Assembly (NCBI GenBank): GCA_015060115.1
Contig: SUZB01000003.1
Coordinates: 1 to 64,000 of the forward strand
Source of the DNA: Rikenellaceae bacterium
Lineage (GTDB): Bacteria; Bacteroidota; Bacteroidia; Bacteroidales; Rikenellaceae
DNA length: 64,000 bases
Direction: 5' to 3'
Part shown: piece after piece, positions 37,630 to 47,529 of the stretch
How positions within the stretch are numbered: the first letter of the stretch is position 1
Layout: each line of letters begins with the position of its first letter
Made by a program: the position numbers and the translations under genes
The notes under the pieces: model-generated
Told to the model about the DNA's origin: nothing
The model's database searches: none
Seen by the model: the letters and a program-made list of their open reading frames with translations, nothing else

Positions 37630-39561
37630 TTAGCGATGCTGACGGCGCTGCTCGCGGTTCATCTGCTCCTGCTGCTGACGAAGTGCCTCTTCGTAGCGCT
37701 CCTGGAACTTCGACTTCTTCTTAGGCTTTGCCTTAGCTGCAAGCAACTTGGCGCGTACCTTCTCGTCATCTACCGAACGGCGGATAGCCCACATAATAAC
37801 CATTGTGAACATCTGCGAGAGGAAGTAGTAGTAGCACAAGCCCGAAGAGTAGCTGTTGAAGAAGAAGAGCATCATCACGGGCATAAAGTATACCATCATA
37901 AACTTCATCATACCTGCACCGGGCTGACCTGCCGTGGCTGCCGACTGCTGCTTATAGGTGATAAACGAGTAGCCGAACAAAGCAACGGTCATAAGCAGAG
38001 CAAAGAGGCTCACATGGTCGCCATAGAAGGGGATGCTGAAGGGCAAATCCAAGACACTATCGTAAGACGAGAGGTCCTTAACCCAGAGGAAGCTCTGGCC
38101 ACGAAGCTCGATACTTGCAGGGAAGAAGCGGAACATCGCCCAGAGGATAGGCATCTGGATAAGCATAGGCAAGCAACCACCCATAGGGCTGATACCGGCC
38201 TTCTGATATAGCTCCATCGTCGCCTGCTGCTTCTTCATAGCATCATCGGGGTTGGGGTACTTCTTGTTGAGCTCCTCCAACTCAGGGCGCACGGCACGCA
38301 TCTTGGCAGTAGACATATAGCTCTTATAGGTAAGAGGCAAGATGATGAGCTTAACCAAGATGGTGAGAATGAGGATGATGATACCGAAGTTTACGCCGTG
38401 GTCCTTCAACCAGTGGAAGATGGGAATCGTAAAGATGCGGTTAATCCAGCCGATAAGCGTACCACCCATAGGAATGATCTCGTCAAGGTTGGTCTTCTCG
38501 CCATCGAACTCCACATTGTTCAAAATCTTGAAGTCGTTAGGACCATAGTAGAAGGCAAAACGATAGGCCTCAGCACCCGTAACAGGGATAGAGATCACGG
38601 TGTCGAACTCCTTGAGGAAGTCCTTGCCCTCGGCAGTAGAGGTGCTAAATGCCATAGCAGCATTGACGGGCTCGGCAGAGATAAATGCCGAGGTGAAGTA
38701 CTGCTGCTTGAGAGCTATCCAATCAACACCATCGACCTTCTCCAAGTCGCCATCCTGTGCCAAGTCCTCCATCTCGTCATCCTCGGCCTCCCAGTAGGCG
38801 ATGGTGGTCGCCATATTCTCCATCTGGAAGCTACGCTCGTTCATATTCGAGCGGTTGCCCCAAGCGATATCCATCGCATTGGCGCGGTCGAGATAGTTTG
38901 CCATATTGTGCTCCTCGACAGTAAAGTCGATAAGGTAGTCACGGCTTGGGTTGCCTGTCTCATATATAGTATATATGTAACGCAGGTAGGCATCCGCCGA
39001 TACAGCCAAGGTCATCTTGAGTGTCGTGCTCTCCTCGTCCTCCTCTACAGCGTAGTCAAAGACATACTCCGCAGTAGAGCTCTTAGCGCCACTCTCGGTC
39101 TTAAGTGCCATATCGAAGCGGGCTGTTGCGGGTTGCAACATCTCGACAAGCTCGGTGCGCTCGCCATCTGAGTAGCGGGTGTAGTTCTTGAGCGTTACAT
39201 TCTCAATCTTACCGCCACGAGTTGCGAAATCAACCTTCAGAACCTCGTTCTCGATGGTGCAAATCTTAGCTTCGGCGTTGCGTGCTGCAAGCAACTGCTC
39301 GCCATAGGTGTAGAGCTCGGCATTGAGGCGGCGTGCTGCCTCCAAAGAGTCGCGCTGGTGGCGCTCCTCCTCCGTCATAGCAGCCTCCTTGGCCTCTTCG
39401 GCCTTACGCTCTTCGGCCTGCTTCTGCTTAAGAGCCAACTCAACCTCCGCCTGCTCCTTCTTCCACTTGTTGTACTCTTCTGCCTGATGTCCCTGATAGA
39501 ACGAGAAGCCGACAAATACGGCTACCATCAGCACAAGACCAATAATCGTTTTCTTATCCAT
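37630..39561 (-). CDS. yidC: Membrane protein insertase YidC
   Basis: Inserts proteins into the inner membrane alone or with SecYEG. The 643 residues have an N-terminal helix (~5-20) and a coiled, Lys/Glu/Ala-rich stretch (~30-75). A large periplasmic beta domain follows (~95-350), then the conserved five-helix core starting GTLIGWINRIFTIPIFHWL with QMPILWAMFRFFPASIELRG. A basic tail ends the protein. This is the standard Bacteroidetes form. It is last in the DUF349-pyrG-yidC row on the minus strand, 80 bases after pyrG. Confidence 0.95.
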   Translation of the reverse strand: MDKKTIIGLVLMVAVFVGFSFYQGHQAEEYNKWKKEQAEVELALKQKQAEERKAEEAKEAAMTEEERHQRDSLEAARRLNAELYTYGEQLLAARNAEAKICTIENEVLKVDFATRGGKIENVTLKNYTRYSDGERTELVEMLQPATARFDMALKTESGAKSSTAEYVFDYAVEEDEESTTLKMTLAVSADAYLRYIYTIYETGNPSRDYLIDFTVEEHNMANYLDRANAMDIAWGNRSNMNERSFQMENMATTIAYWEAEDDEMEDLAQDGDLEKVDGVDWIALKQQYFTSAFISAEPVNAAMAFSTSTAEGKDFLKEFDTVISIPVTGAEAYRFAFYYGPNDFKILNNVEFDGEKTNLDEIIPMGGTLIGWINRIFTIPIFHWLKDHGVNFGIIILILTILVKLIILPLTYKSYMSTAKMRAVRPELEELNKKYPNPDDAMKKQQATMELYQKAGISPMGGCLPMLIQMPILWAMFRFFPASIELRGQSFLWVKDLSSYDSVLDLPFSIPFYGDHVSLFALLMTVALFGYSFITYKQQSAATAGQPGAGMMKFMMVYFMPVMMLFFFNSYSSGLCYYYFLSQMFTMVIMWAIRRSVDDEKVRAKLLAAKAKPKKKSKFQERYEEALRQQQEQMNREQRRQHR

Positions 39562-39641
39562 ATTTATTACACGCCCCTATAAGAAGCTATTCAAAATTTT
39601 ATTAAGTGTTTAACTTATGATTAATTATGTTCTTATCCTAA

Positions 39642-41264
39642 TTAGCGCTGCTCGTCGCGGTACTTGATAGCCTCCTCGACAAAACGCACGAACAAGGGGT
39701 GGGGATTTGATACCGTAGAGTGGTACTCGGGGTGATACTGAGTACCCACAAACCAGCGGTGTGAGGGAATCTCGACAACCTCAACAAGACCTGTATCGGG
39801 GTTCTGACCCACGGCCTTCATACCTGCAGCCTCGAAGTCGGCGAGGAAGTGGCTGTTGAACTCATAGCGGTGGCGGTGGCGCTCAACGATGTTGAGTGAG
39901 CCGTAAGCCTTCGCTACAGCCGAGTTCTTCTGCAACTTACAGGGGTAGCCACCAAGACGCATTGTACCGCCCTTGGCCGTAACATTCTTCTGCTCCTCCA
40001 TAAGGTCGATAACGGCGTGAGGTGTACTCTCCATCTCGCTTGAGTTGGCATCAGCCCAGCCGATGACATTGCGTGCAAACTCGATAACGGCGCACTGCAT
40101 ACCGAGACAGATACCGAAGAAGGGCACATTATTCTCGCGGGCATAGCGCACTGCTACCAACTTACCCTCGATACCTCGGTTGCCAAATCCGGGGGCAACC
40201 ATCACAGCCGACATCTTGCCGAGAGCATCCTCCACATTGTCGTTTGTGAGCTTCTCGGAGTTCACATAGTGCAACTTAACCTTAACCTCGTTTACTGCAC
40301 CGGCGTGGATAAACGACTCGCTAATTGATTTGTAGGCATCGGGCAACTCGGTATACTTACCTACCAACGCAATATTTACCACCGACTTGGGGTTCTTGAC
40401 ACGCTCAACAAAGGCCTCCCAGTCGGCAAGGTCGATATCCTGCTCAGCCTTCAGGCCGAGGCGCTCCAAGAGTACATCGTCGAGGTGCTGGGTGTGCATA
40501 CGCAAGGGTACCTCATAGATGGTGGGCACATCGATAGACTGCACAACAGCCTCAGGCGCAACATTACAGAATAGGGCAACCTTACGGCGCAACTCCTGGC
40601 TAAGCTCGTGCTCGGTGCGCAACACCAATACATCGGGCTGCAAACCATACGAGAGCAAATCCTTAACCGAGTGCTGTGTGGGCTTGGTCTTAAGCTCACC
40701 CGAAGCTGCCATATAGGGGATAAGCGTGAGGTGGATAAGCACACTATTCTGATAGCCGAGCTGGTTGCGCAACTGACGAACTGACTCGATAAAAGGCAAC
40801 GACTCGATGTCGCCTACCGTACCACCAATCTCGGTGATGATAACATCGTACTTCTTCGTTGCGCCAAGCACCTGAACACGGCGCTTAATCTCATCGGTGA
40901 TGTGGGGGATAACCTGAACGGTCTTGCCAAGGAACTCGCCACGGCGCTCCTTCTCAATCACGCTCTGGTAGATTTTACCCGTTGTTACATTGTTGTTCTT
41001 GGTGGTCTGAATCGAGGTGAAACGCTCGTAGTGGCCGAGGTCGAGGTCGGTCTCCGTACCATCTTCGGTAACATAGCACTCGCCGTGCTCGTATGGGTTG
41101 AGCGTACCGGGATCGACATTGATGTATGGGTCGAGCTTCTGGATAGTTACCGAGTAGCCACGAGCCTGCAACAAACGGGCAACAGATGCCGAGATAATAC
41201 CTTTACCCAGTGATGATGCTACACCACCCGTAACAAAAATGTACTTTGGTTTAGACAGTTTCAT
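39642..41264 (-). CDS. pyrG: CTP synthase
   Basis: Converts UTP to CTP using ATP and glutamine. The 540 residues show the synthetase signature FVTGGVASSLGKGIISAS and KLDPYINVDPGTL at the N-terminus. The class I glutamine amidotransferase half has GICLGMQC with the catalytic Cys and the HPEYHS histidine motif. Length is typical. It lies upstream of yidC, a common Bacteroidales neighbour, and 53 bases downstream of the DUF349 gene. Confidence 0.97.
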   Translation of the reverse strand: MKLSKPKYIFVTGGVASSLGKGIISASVARLLQARGYSVTIQKLDPYINVDPGTLNPYEHGECYVTEDGTETDLDLGHYERFTSIQTTKNNNVTTGKIYQSVIEKERRGEFLGKTVQVIPHITDEIKRRVQVLGATKKYDVIITEIGGTVGDIESLPFIESVRQLRNQLGYQNSVLIHLTLIPYMAASGELKTKPTQHSVKDLLSYGLQPDVLVLRTEHELSQELRRKVALFCNVAPEAVVQSIDVPTIYEVPLRMHTQHLDDVLLERLGLKAEQDIDLADWEAFVERVKNPKSVVNIALVGKYTELPDAYKSISESFIHAGAVNEVKVKLHYVNSEKLTNDNVEDALGKMSAVMVAPGFGNRGIEGKLVAVRYARENNVPFFGICLGMQCAVIEFARNVIGWADANSSEMESTPHAVIDLMEEQKNVTAKGGTMRLGGYPCKLQKNSAVAKAYGSLNIVERHRHRYEFNSHFLADFEAAGMKAVGQNPDTGLVEVVEIPSHRWFVGTQYHPEYHSTVSNPHPLFVRFVEEAIKYRDEQR

Positions 41265-41316
41265 AACTTTATGCTTTTTTCTTCATTCGTAATCTTAAAA
41301 ATAGGGTTCGGAAGGT

Positions 41317-43263
41317 CTATTTTGCACTCTTAGCCTCCTCGTCGATAAGCTTCACACGCTCGATAAGGTCTGCCATATCGCGCTTAGCCTTCTCAATCTT
41401 CTCGCGCACATCCGCAATAAGCGCCTCGGCATTCTTCGACTTCGAGAAGAAGCCGATGTTGTTCTCCAAGAGGGCGATATCCTGCTCCATCTGTCGCACC
41501 TTGTTGTAGAGCTTCTCGCGCTCCGAGCGCAGCTGCTGGCCACCCTTCATATTTGCTACACGCTCCTTGAAACGGTTCATCGAGCGGTCGCGCTCCGAAG
41601 AGCGTAGCGTGCGGAACATCTCGTCTACAACGGCCTTGTACTCCTTCTGCAACGAGTCCTTATGCTTGATGGGCACAAAGCCAATCTGACTCCAACGGCG
41701 CTGATACTCCTTGACAGCCTCGAAGCCACCAGCCTTGATATTTGCACCCTTCATCTCCTCGATAAGCTCGCGCTTGAGGCGTAGGTTCTCCTCGTACTCC
41801 GAGTCGATAGATGAGAAGTGGGCGGCCTTACGCTCAAAGAACTTGTCGCAAGCGGCACGGAAACGCTTCCAAATCTGGTCGGAGTGGCGGCGAGATACGG
41901 CGCCTGCCTCCTTCCACTTGGCCTGAAGGGCAATAAGCTCGTCGGTGGCGTGCTTCCAATCCTCCGAAACAGATAGCGCCTCGGCCTGCTCGCAAAGCTC
42001 AACCTTGAGTGCGAGGCTGTGCTCCATATCGCTCTTTACGCCAGCGTAGAAGTCGCGCTTAAGCTCAAAGAACTTATCGCAAGCGTTGCGGAAACGCTCA
42101 TATATGCGGTTGTTATCCTTCTTGGGCGCATAGCCGATGGTCTTCCATACCTTCTGGATGTTTAGCAGCTCCTCGCTTGCCTTGTTCCAATCCTTGCGCG
42201 AGAGTAGGGGCTGCTCGGCCAAAGCCTCGGTCTTGACACAAAGCTCCTCCTTAAGTGCAAGGTTCTTGGTCTGTTCTGCCTTGAGGTTCTCGAAGTGCTC
42301 CTGATGGCGCTTGTTGATACGGCTCGATGCCTCCTTGAAGCGCTCCCAAAGGCTCTCCTTGAACTCGATGGCTACGGGGCCTGTCTCGCGCCACTCATCG
42401 TGTAACTTCTGCAACTTGCGGAATGCCTCGACAATCTGCTGCTCCATAGCGAGTGCCTCGGCCTGCTCGCAGAGGCTCAATTTCGCCTCGTAGTTCTTCT
42501 TAAGGTCGAGGTCGCGAAGCTCCTTGTTAATCTTGATAAAGTTGTAGAAGTTCTCGACATGGAGGTTGTAGGTCTCCCACAAATCCTTGACATTCTGCTG
42601 GGGTACTAAGCCTGTCTCCTTCCACTTTGTCTGCAACTCACGGAAGCGGGCAAAGGTGCTGTTCATCGCTTCGTCGGTGTTGATAAGCTCCTTGAGCTCC
42701 TCGATGATTGAGAGCTTAATGCGCAGATTCTCCTCCTTGTTAGCCTCAATCTCGGCGATATGCTTATCGCGCTGCTCGCGGTAGATTGCAAAGAGCTCCT
42801 TGAAGCGCTGCTCGTGGGCACAAGCAGTAGGTGTGAAGTTCTCCTCTGCACCACCAGCCTCCAAGAAGGCCTTACGCTCGGCATCGATATGCTGGCGGTG
42901 AAGTTTGTAGAATGCTATTTTGATGGCCTCGACTATCGCACGCATCGCAACTACGCTCTCACCCTCAATCTTCTCGGCAAAGAGCTTTACTAAGCCCTCC
43001 TCGTCAAGACCGCTGAGGTCGTCGCCCTTGGTTCGGGCAGCCTCCTCCTCTGAGGTCTCCTCGCCAAGGTCAAGTCCCGCCTCCGAAGCGGCAAGCTCGG
43101 CCTCCTCTTGGGCAAATGCCTCTGACATGGGCTCTGCTAAAGGCTCTGTGGTAGCCTCGTTGGGGGTTGTTGTTTCGTTGTTGGTAGTCATCGTCTTCGC
43201 ATCTTCGGCAACAGTGCCGACAGACTCCTCGGGAGCCGTAAGGATAGTTTTTTCGGTAGCCAT
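41317..43263 (-). CDS. DUF349 repeat protein
   Basis: A 648-residue, highly charged, mostly helical protein. After an acidic low-complexity N-terminus (~1-85), repeated ~70-residue DUF349 units follow, each with a W-K-x-(T/I/A)-G core (for example QTKWKETGLVP, HDEWRETGPV, QKVWKTIGYA, QAKWKEAGAV, QRRWSQIGFV). A C-terminal coiled coil ends it. The start at 43263 is set by the promoter, since a longer reading frame would begin inside the -7 box. Role unknown in Bacteroidetes; proteins of this family are predicted cytoplasmic. Confidence 0.85.
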   Translation of the reverse strand: MATEKTILTAPEESVGTVAEDAKTMTTNNETTTPNEATTEPLAEPMSEAFAQEEAELAASEAGLDLGEETSEEEAARTKGDDLSGLDEEGLVKLFAEKIEGESVVAMRAIVEAIKIAFYKLHRQHIDAERKAFLEAGGAEENFTPTACAHEQRFKELFAIYREQRDKHIAEIEANKEENLRIKLSIIEELKELINTDEAMNSTFARFRELQTKWKETGLVPQQNVKDLWETYNLHVENFYNFIKINKELRDLDLKKNYEAKLSLCEQAEALAMEQQIVEAFRKLQKLHDEWRETGPVAIEFKESLWERFKEASSRINKRHQEHFENLKAEQTKNLALKEELCVKTEALAEQPLLSRKDWNKASEELLNIQKVWKTIGYAPKKDNNRIYERFRNACDKFFELKRDFYAGVKSDMEHSLALKVELCEQAEALSVSEDWKHATDELIALQAKWKEAGAVSRRHSDQIWKRFRAACDKFFERKAAHFSSIDSEYEENLRLKRELIEEMKGANIKAGGFEAVKEYQRRWSQIGFVPIKHKDSLQKEYKAVVDEMFRTLRSSERDRSMNRFKERVANMKGGQQLRSEREKLYNKVRQMEQDIALLENNIGFFSKSKNAEALIADVREKIEKAKRDMADLIERVKLIDEEAKSAK

Positions 43264-43315
43264 CGTTTCTAAGGTTTTAGATTGTGTGCGCATCGTGCGA
43301 CGCGCGTAATTCACG

Positions 43316-43346
43316 CAAAGATAAGAAATAATTTCAAAGAAAGCAA
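43316..43346 (-). promoter_or_regulatory. Promoter of the DUF349-pyrG-yidC unit
   Basis: The minus strand reads TATCTTTG (43316-43323) with TTG (43344-43346) 20 bases away, and a ~46-base leader to 43263. In the 43264-43644 gap, the stretch between this promoter and the ackA promoter (43347-43526) shows no gene. Confidence 0.65.
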
Positions 43347-43527
43347 TCCCGCGCCGATAATTATTTTACGGCAACACTTTATTGGTCCTTTTATGGTGTA
43401 GAAATATGGTTGAATTATTGGAGTATTTAGGATTTGTGAAAAGGCGAATTTTGGGTTGCGAATAGCGATAAAAGTTGATGCCGATTTAGCCATAATATTA
43501 CTATATGAAAAAAAAGTGGCGAAAGGG

Positions 43528-43558
43528 TTGGAAAGTCAGCGTAAAATTTGTATCTTTG
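43528..43558 (+). promoter_or_regulatory. Promoter of ackA-ptb-buk
   Basis: TTG (43528-43530), a 20-base spacer and TATCTTTG (43551-43558). The leader to the ackA ATG is about 80 bases. Confidence 0.7.
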
Positions 43559-43644
43559 TTGAGATTTTGAGCCGACTCGTTGAAGAGTATGCTCTGTGCA
43601 AATTCGTAAGACAAGCAATTTTAATCTATAAAAACACTTCTACA

Positions 43645-44853
43645 ATGGTAATTTTGGTACTCAACTGCGGTAGCTCGTCTATCAAGTATCAGGTGCTTGA
43701 TGTTTTGGAGTCATCGCACACGCTTTTGGCCAAGGGTTTGGTAGAGCGTATCGGTTTGGCAGAGGGTGATCTTACTCACAAGCCTCAGGGTAAGGATAAG
43801 TTCGAGTTGCACTGTCCTATTCCCGACCACACAACAGGTATTCGTCTTGTTCTCGATGCCTTGACACACCCCGAGCACGGTGTTATCAAGTCGCTTGACG
43901 AGCTTAAGGCTGCTGGTCATCGTGTGGCTCATGGTGGTGAGTTCTTCCACGATAGCTGCTTGGTTGACGATGAGGTTAAGGCTAAGATTGAGTCTTTGTA
44001 CTCTATCGCTCCCTTGCACAACCCTGCAAACCTTGAGGGTATCCTCTCTGTGGAGAAGGTGTTGCCCGGTATCAAGCAGGTAGCTGTTTTCGATACCTCG
44101 TTCCACCACACTATCCCCGCTATCAACTATATGTACGCGATGCCTTATGAGTACTACGAGAAGTATCGTGTTCGTAAGTATGGTTTCCACGGCACAAGCC
44201 ACAAGTTTGTTGCTCGCGTTGGTGCTGAGATGTTTGGCCTCGATTTCGAGAACTCTAAGATTGTTACTTGCCACATCGGTAACGGCGCTTCGGTAACTGC
44301 TGTTAAGAATGGTAAGTCTTTCGATACCTCAATGGGCTTCACTCCCCTCGATGGTCTTGTGATGGGTACCCGTGCAGGTTCTATGGATGTTTCGGCTGCT
44401 ACCTATGTTGCCGAGAAGGAGGGTCTCTCTTTCAAGGAGCTTGACGCTATGCTCAACAAGAAGTCGGGTGTTCAGGGTCTTACCGGCATCTCAAGCGATA
44501 TGCGTGATATCGACGCTGCTTACGACGAGGGTAACGAGCGTGCTATTATGGCTCGCGATATGTACTTCAACCGCGTTAAGAAGTTCGTGGGTGAGTATGC
44601 TGCCGAGATGGGTGGTGTAGACCTCGTAGTCTTCACTGGCGGTGTTGGCGAGAACTCTCCTGAGTTGCGTGAGTATGTACTCCGCAATATGGAGTTTATG
44701 GGCATCGAGTTTGATGCTGTTCGCAACAACGGTAAGCGTGGTACCGACTATGAGATTACCGCAGAGGGCTCTCGCGTTAAGGCTGCAGTTATCTGCACCG
44801 ACGAGGAGTTGGTAATCGCTAAGGATACCTTCAGACTTGTAGGAGCCAACTAA
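43645..44853 (+). CDS. ackA: Acetate kinase
   Basis: Interconverts acetyl phosphate + ADP and acetate + ATP. The 402 residues begin VLNCGSSSIKYQ and contain AGHRVAHGGE, FDTSFHHTIP, GFHGTSHKFV and GNGASVTAV, all acetate kinase signatures. The ATG at 43645 is used; an extension upstream in frame (from 43456) would cross the promoter. It lies 80 bases before ptb and likely starts a kinase/phosphotransacylase operon. No pta is present in the window, so acetyl phosphate must come from elsewhere or from Ptb activity. Confidence 0.96.
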   Translation: MVILVLNCGSSSIKYQVLDVLESSHTLLAKGLVERIGLAEGDLTHKPQGKDKFELHCPIPDHTTGIRLVLDALTHPEHGVIKSLDELKAAGHRVAHGGEFFHDSCLVDDEVKAKIESLYSIAPLHNPANLEGILSVEKVLPGIKQVAVFDTSFHHTIPAINYMYAMPYEYYEKYRVRKYGFHGTSHKFVARVGAEMFGLDFENSKIVTCHIGNGASVTAVKNGKSFDTSMGFTPLDGLVMGTRAGSMDVSAATYVAEKEGLSFKELDAMLNKKSGVQGLTGISSDMRDIDAAYDEGNERAIMARDMYFNRVKKFVGEYAAEMGGVDLVVFTGGVGENSPELREYVLRNMEFMGIEFDAVRNNGKRGTDYEITAEGSRVKAAVICTDEELVIAKDTFRLVGAN

Positions 44854-44933
44854 TAGGAGCCAACTAATTTGGCTATTTTGGTGTTAGATAAATAGAATTT
44901 TTGAGATATTAACAAATAAAACCTAAAACTATT

Positions 44934-45836
44934 ATGATTAAGCATTTGGACGAGATTGTTGCTGCTGCCGTTGCGCGTGGTAAGAAGAAGATGATTGTTG
45001 CCTATGGTCAGGATACTCACTCTATTGGTGCTACCGATATGGCTATCAAGGCTGGCTTGGCTGAGGTTACCTTGGTTGGTGATCCCGAGGAGATCAAGAA
45101 GTCTTGCGAGGCTGAGGGCGTAGATATGAGCCAGTACCACATCATCGAGGAGAAGGAGGATGTAAAGGCAGTTGAGATTGCTGTTAAGGCAGTTCACAAT
45201 GGCGAGTACGATGTATTGATGAAGGGTGTTGTGCCTACCGATAAGTATATGCGCGGCATCTTGAACAAGGAGTGGGGTTTGCTTCCCGCAGGCACTACTT
45301 TGAGCCATGTTACTGTTTTGGAGATTCCTAAGTACCACAAGCTTTTGGTTGTCAGCGATGTTGCGGTTCTTCCTTGCCCCACCCTCGACCAGAAGAAGCA
45401 GATTGCAAAGTACTTGTTGGAGACTGCCAACAACCTTGGCGTAGAGTGCCCCAAGATGGCCTTCATCGCTCCCTCGGAGCAGTTGTTGCCTAAGGTAGTT
45501 AGCTCGGTTGAGGCTAAGGAGCTTGGCGAGTTGGGTGCTGCTGGTGAGCTCGGCAAGGGCTTGTTCCAGGGTCCTTTGGCATTGGATGTTGCTATCGACG
45601 AGGAGTCTGTTAAGATTAAGAAGTTGCAGGGTCCCGTTGCAGGTGATGCTGACTGCTTGCTCTTCCCCAACCTTGAGTCTGGTAATGTATTCTTCAAGGC
45701 TTGCTCTAAGTTCGGCGGTGCTGAGCTTGCAGCTATGGTAGCTGGTCCTATGGCTCCCTGCGTATTGACTTCACGCGGTGATACCACCAAGACTAAGCTC
45801 TACTCAATCGCTTTGGCTTGCTTGTCAGCAAAATAA
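44934..45836 (+). CDS. ptb: Phosphate butyryltransferase
   Basis: Converts butyryl-CoA (or branched acyl-CoA) and phosphate to the acyl phosphate. The 300-residue length and motifs LMKGVVPTDKYMRGIL, GTTLSHVTVLEI, GPLALDVAIDEES and the closing LTSRGDTT fit Ptb better than the longer Pta. It is followed 33 bases later by butyrate kinase, giving a complete acyl-CoA to acid + ATP route. Whether the substrate is butyrate, isobutyrate or isovalerate cannot be told from sequence. Confidence 0.93.
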   Translation: MIKHLDEIVAAAVARGKKKMIVAYGQDTHSIGATDMAIKAGLAEVTLVGDPEEIKKSCEAEGVDMSQYHIIEEKEDVKAVEIAVKAVHNGEYDVLMKGVVPTDKYMRGILNKEWGLLPAGTTLSHVTVLEIPKYHKLLVVSDVAVLPCPTLDQKKQIAKYLLETANNLGVECPKMAFIAPSEQLLPKVVSSVEAKELGELGAAGELGKGLFQGPLALDVAIDEESVKIKKLQGPVAGDADCLLFPNLESGNVFFKACSKFGGAELAAMVAGPMAPCVLTSRGDTTKTKLYSIALACLSAK

Positions 45837-45869
45837 TCGATGCTCTCAAAAACATTAAATTAGACAAAG

Positions 45870-46937
45870 ATGGCTTACAATATTTTGACCATTAACCCCG
45901 GTTCAACCAGTACAAAGGTTGCTCTCTTCCACGACTTGGAGGAGTACAAGACCTTGAAGTTGAGCCACTCGGCAGAGGAGATTGCTCGCTTTGCATCGGT
46001 TGCCGACCAGTTGGAGTGGCGTTTGGAGATTATCCTTGACGCTTTGAAGGCTGACGGCATCGAGCTTAAGTCGCTTGACGCTGTTATCGGCCGTGGCGGT
46101 CTTATGCGCCCCATCGAGGGTGGTGTATACCGTGTTGGTGAGGCTATGATTGCCGACCTCTCGGCACCGAAGCGTCAGCACGCCAGCAACCTTGGCGCTC
46201 TCATCGCTCGTCGCATTGCCGATGCAGCAGGTGTTGAGGCCTACATCGCTGACCCCGTAGTTGTTGATGAGCTTCAGGATATGGCTCGCGTGAGTGGTCT
46301 TAAGGAGATGCCTCGCCGCTCTATCTTCCACGCTCTCAACCAGAAGGCTATCGCTCGTCGCTATGCCAAGGAGATTGGTCGCCCCTATGAGGAGCTCAAC
46401 CTCGTGGTAGTGCACATGGGTGGTGGTATCTCGGTTTCGGCTCACCACCTCGGTCGTGTTATCGACACCAACAACGCTCTCGATGGCGATGGTCCCATCG
46501 CTCCTGAGCGTGCAGGTACCTTGCCCGCAGGCGACTTGGTAGACCTCTGCTTCTCTGGCAAGTACGAGAAGGCTGACATCAAGAAGCTCTTGGCAGGTAA
46601 GGGTGGCTTGGTTGACCATGTGAACTGCAACAATGTTCAGGAGCTCAACGAGGTACGCGCTGCGTCGGGTGATAAGGAGGCACGCTTTATGCTCGATACT
46701 ATGGCTTACTCTGTTGCTAAGTGGATTGGCGAGATGGCTGTAGTTTTGAAGGGTAAGGTTGATGCTATCCTTCTCACTGGTGGTATCGCTTGGAATAACT
46801 GCGTTAACGATGTTATCGTTGATTACTGTAAGTTCCTTGCGCCTATCAAGATCTACCCCGGCGAGAACGAGCTTGAGTCTTTGGCTGAGAACGCTTTGCG
46901 CGTTTTGAAGGGCGAGACCGTAGCTAAGGAGTACTAA
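45870..46937 (+). CDS. buk: Butyrate kinase
   Basis: Makes ATP from butyryl or branched-chain acyl phosphate. The 355 residues start TINPGSTSTKVALF and contain GRGGLMRPIEGGVYRVGEAM, HASNLGALIA, DPVVVDEL, HALNQKAIARRYA and VVHMGGGISVSAH, which are butyrate kinase hallmarks. It is last in the ackA-ptb-buk row. Its TAA stop runs into a drifted family A repeat (A6). Confidence 0.95.
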   Translation: MAYNILTINPGSTSTKVALFHDLEEYKTLKLSHSAEEIARFASVADQLEWRLEIILDALKADGIELKSLDAVIGRGGLMRPIEGGVYRVGEAMIADLSAPKRQHASNLGALIARRIADAAGVEAYIADPVVVDELQDMARVSGLKEMPRRSIFHALNQKAIARRYAKEIGRPYEELNLVVVHMGGGISVSAHHLGRVIDTNNALDGDGPIAPERAGTLPAGDLVDLCFSGKYEKADIKKLLAGKGGLVDHVNCNNVQELNEVRAASGDKEARFMLDTMAYSVAKWIGEMAVVLKGKVDAILLTGGIAWNNCVNDVIVDYCKFLAPIKIYPGENELESLAENALRVLKGETVAKEY

Positions 46938-47050
46938 TTTTATTGAGATAACGGCGCATCTGCTGCCACTAACGAATTATCAAAAGCAATGGGCGGTACA
47001 CTTAGTACAGCCCATCGCTTTGAAATTCGCTGAGCGTTATATCTCTTATC
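46936..47050. repeat. Family A nested palindrome, copy A6
   Basis: The terminal arms have decayed, but the inner hairpin is intact: AAAGC/GCTTT around ATGGGCGGTAC and GTACAGCCCAT, with GAGATAACG/CGTTATATCTC outside. It begins in the buk stop codon. Confidence 0.75.
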
Positions 47051-47069
47051 GCACTAAACCTTTTTTGTG

Positions 47070-47489
47070 ATGAAAATTTTGATTATCAACGGGGCGAACC
47101 TCAATCTTTTGGGGCAGCGCCAACCCGAGATATACGGTTCGGAGAGCTTCGAGGATATCCTCGGAGCTCTTCGCAATCGCTACTCGGAGCATACTCTCGA
47201 CTACTATCAGTCGAATATCGAGGGTGAGATTGTCGATGAGTTGCAGCGTGCCGATGGCTGCTACGATGGCGTTGTGCTTAATGCCGGTGGCTATACCCAC
47301 ACTTCGGTGGTTATCCGCGATGCTATCGCCTCTATTAGTGTGCCTGTTGTTGAGGTGCACCTCTCCTCTATCCTTGCCCGCGAGGAGTTCCGCCATACCT
47401 CGCTTATAGCGCCTGTCGTTGTAGGCTCTATCATGGGCTTTGGTGGCGAGTCTTACCGCTTGGCTATCGAGCACTTTGTGGGGCGATAG
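47070..47489 (+). CDS. aroQ: Type II 3-dehydroquinate dehydratase
   Basis: Third step of the shikimate pathway, dehydrating 3-dehydroquinate. The 139-residue protein has the NGANLNLLGQRQPEIYG N-terminus with the catalytic Tyr, NAGGYTHTSVVIRDA in the middle and VVEVHLS with the catalytic His. ATG 47070 is used; a GTG one codon upstream is possible. It follows the A6 repeat. Confidence 0.95.
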   Translation: MKILIINGANLNLLGQRQPEIYGSESFEDILGALRNRYSEHTLDYYQSNIEGEIVDELQRADGCYDGVVLNAGGYTHTSVVIRDAIASISVPVVEVHLSSILAREEFRHTSLIAPVVVGSIMGFGGESYRLAIEHFVGR

Positions 47490-47500
47490 GTAAGCGTTCT

Positions 47501-47529
47501 CTAATAACTAACAACTAAAAACTAATAAC
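47501..47529. repeat. Family D heptamer tract before the flippase gene
   Basis: Four heptamers of the CTAACAA type end exactly at the TTG start of the flippase gene, so the tract would form the whole translation-initiation region. Confidence 0.7.

Noticed and set aside
38398..39171. Plus-strand open frame opposite yidC
   Set aside because: Shadow of a well-supported gene; no recognisable domain and no start signal.
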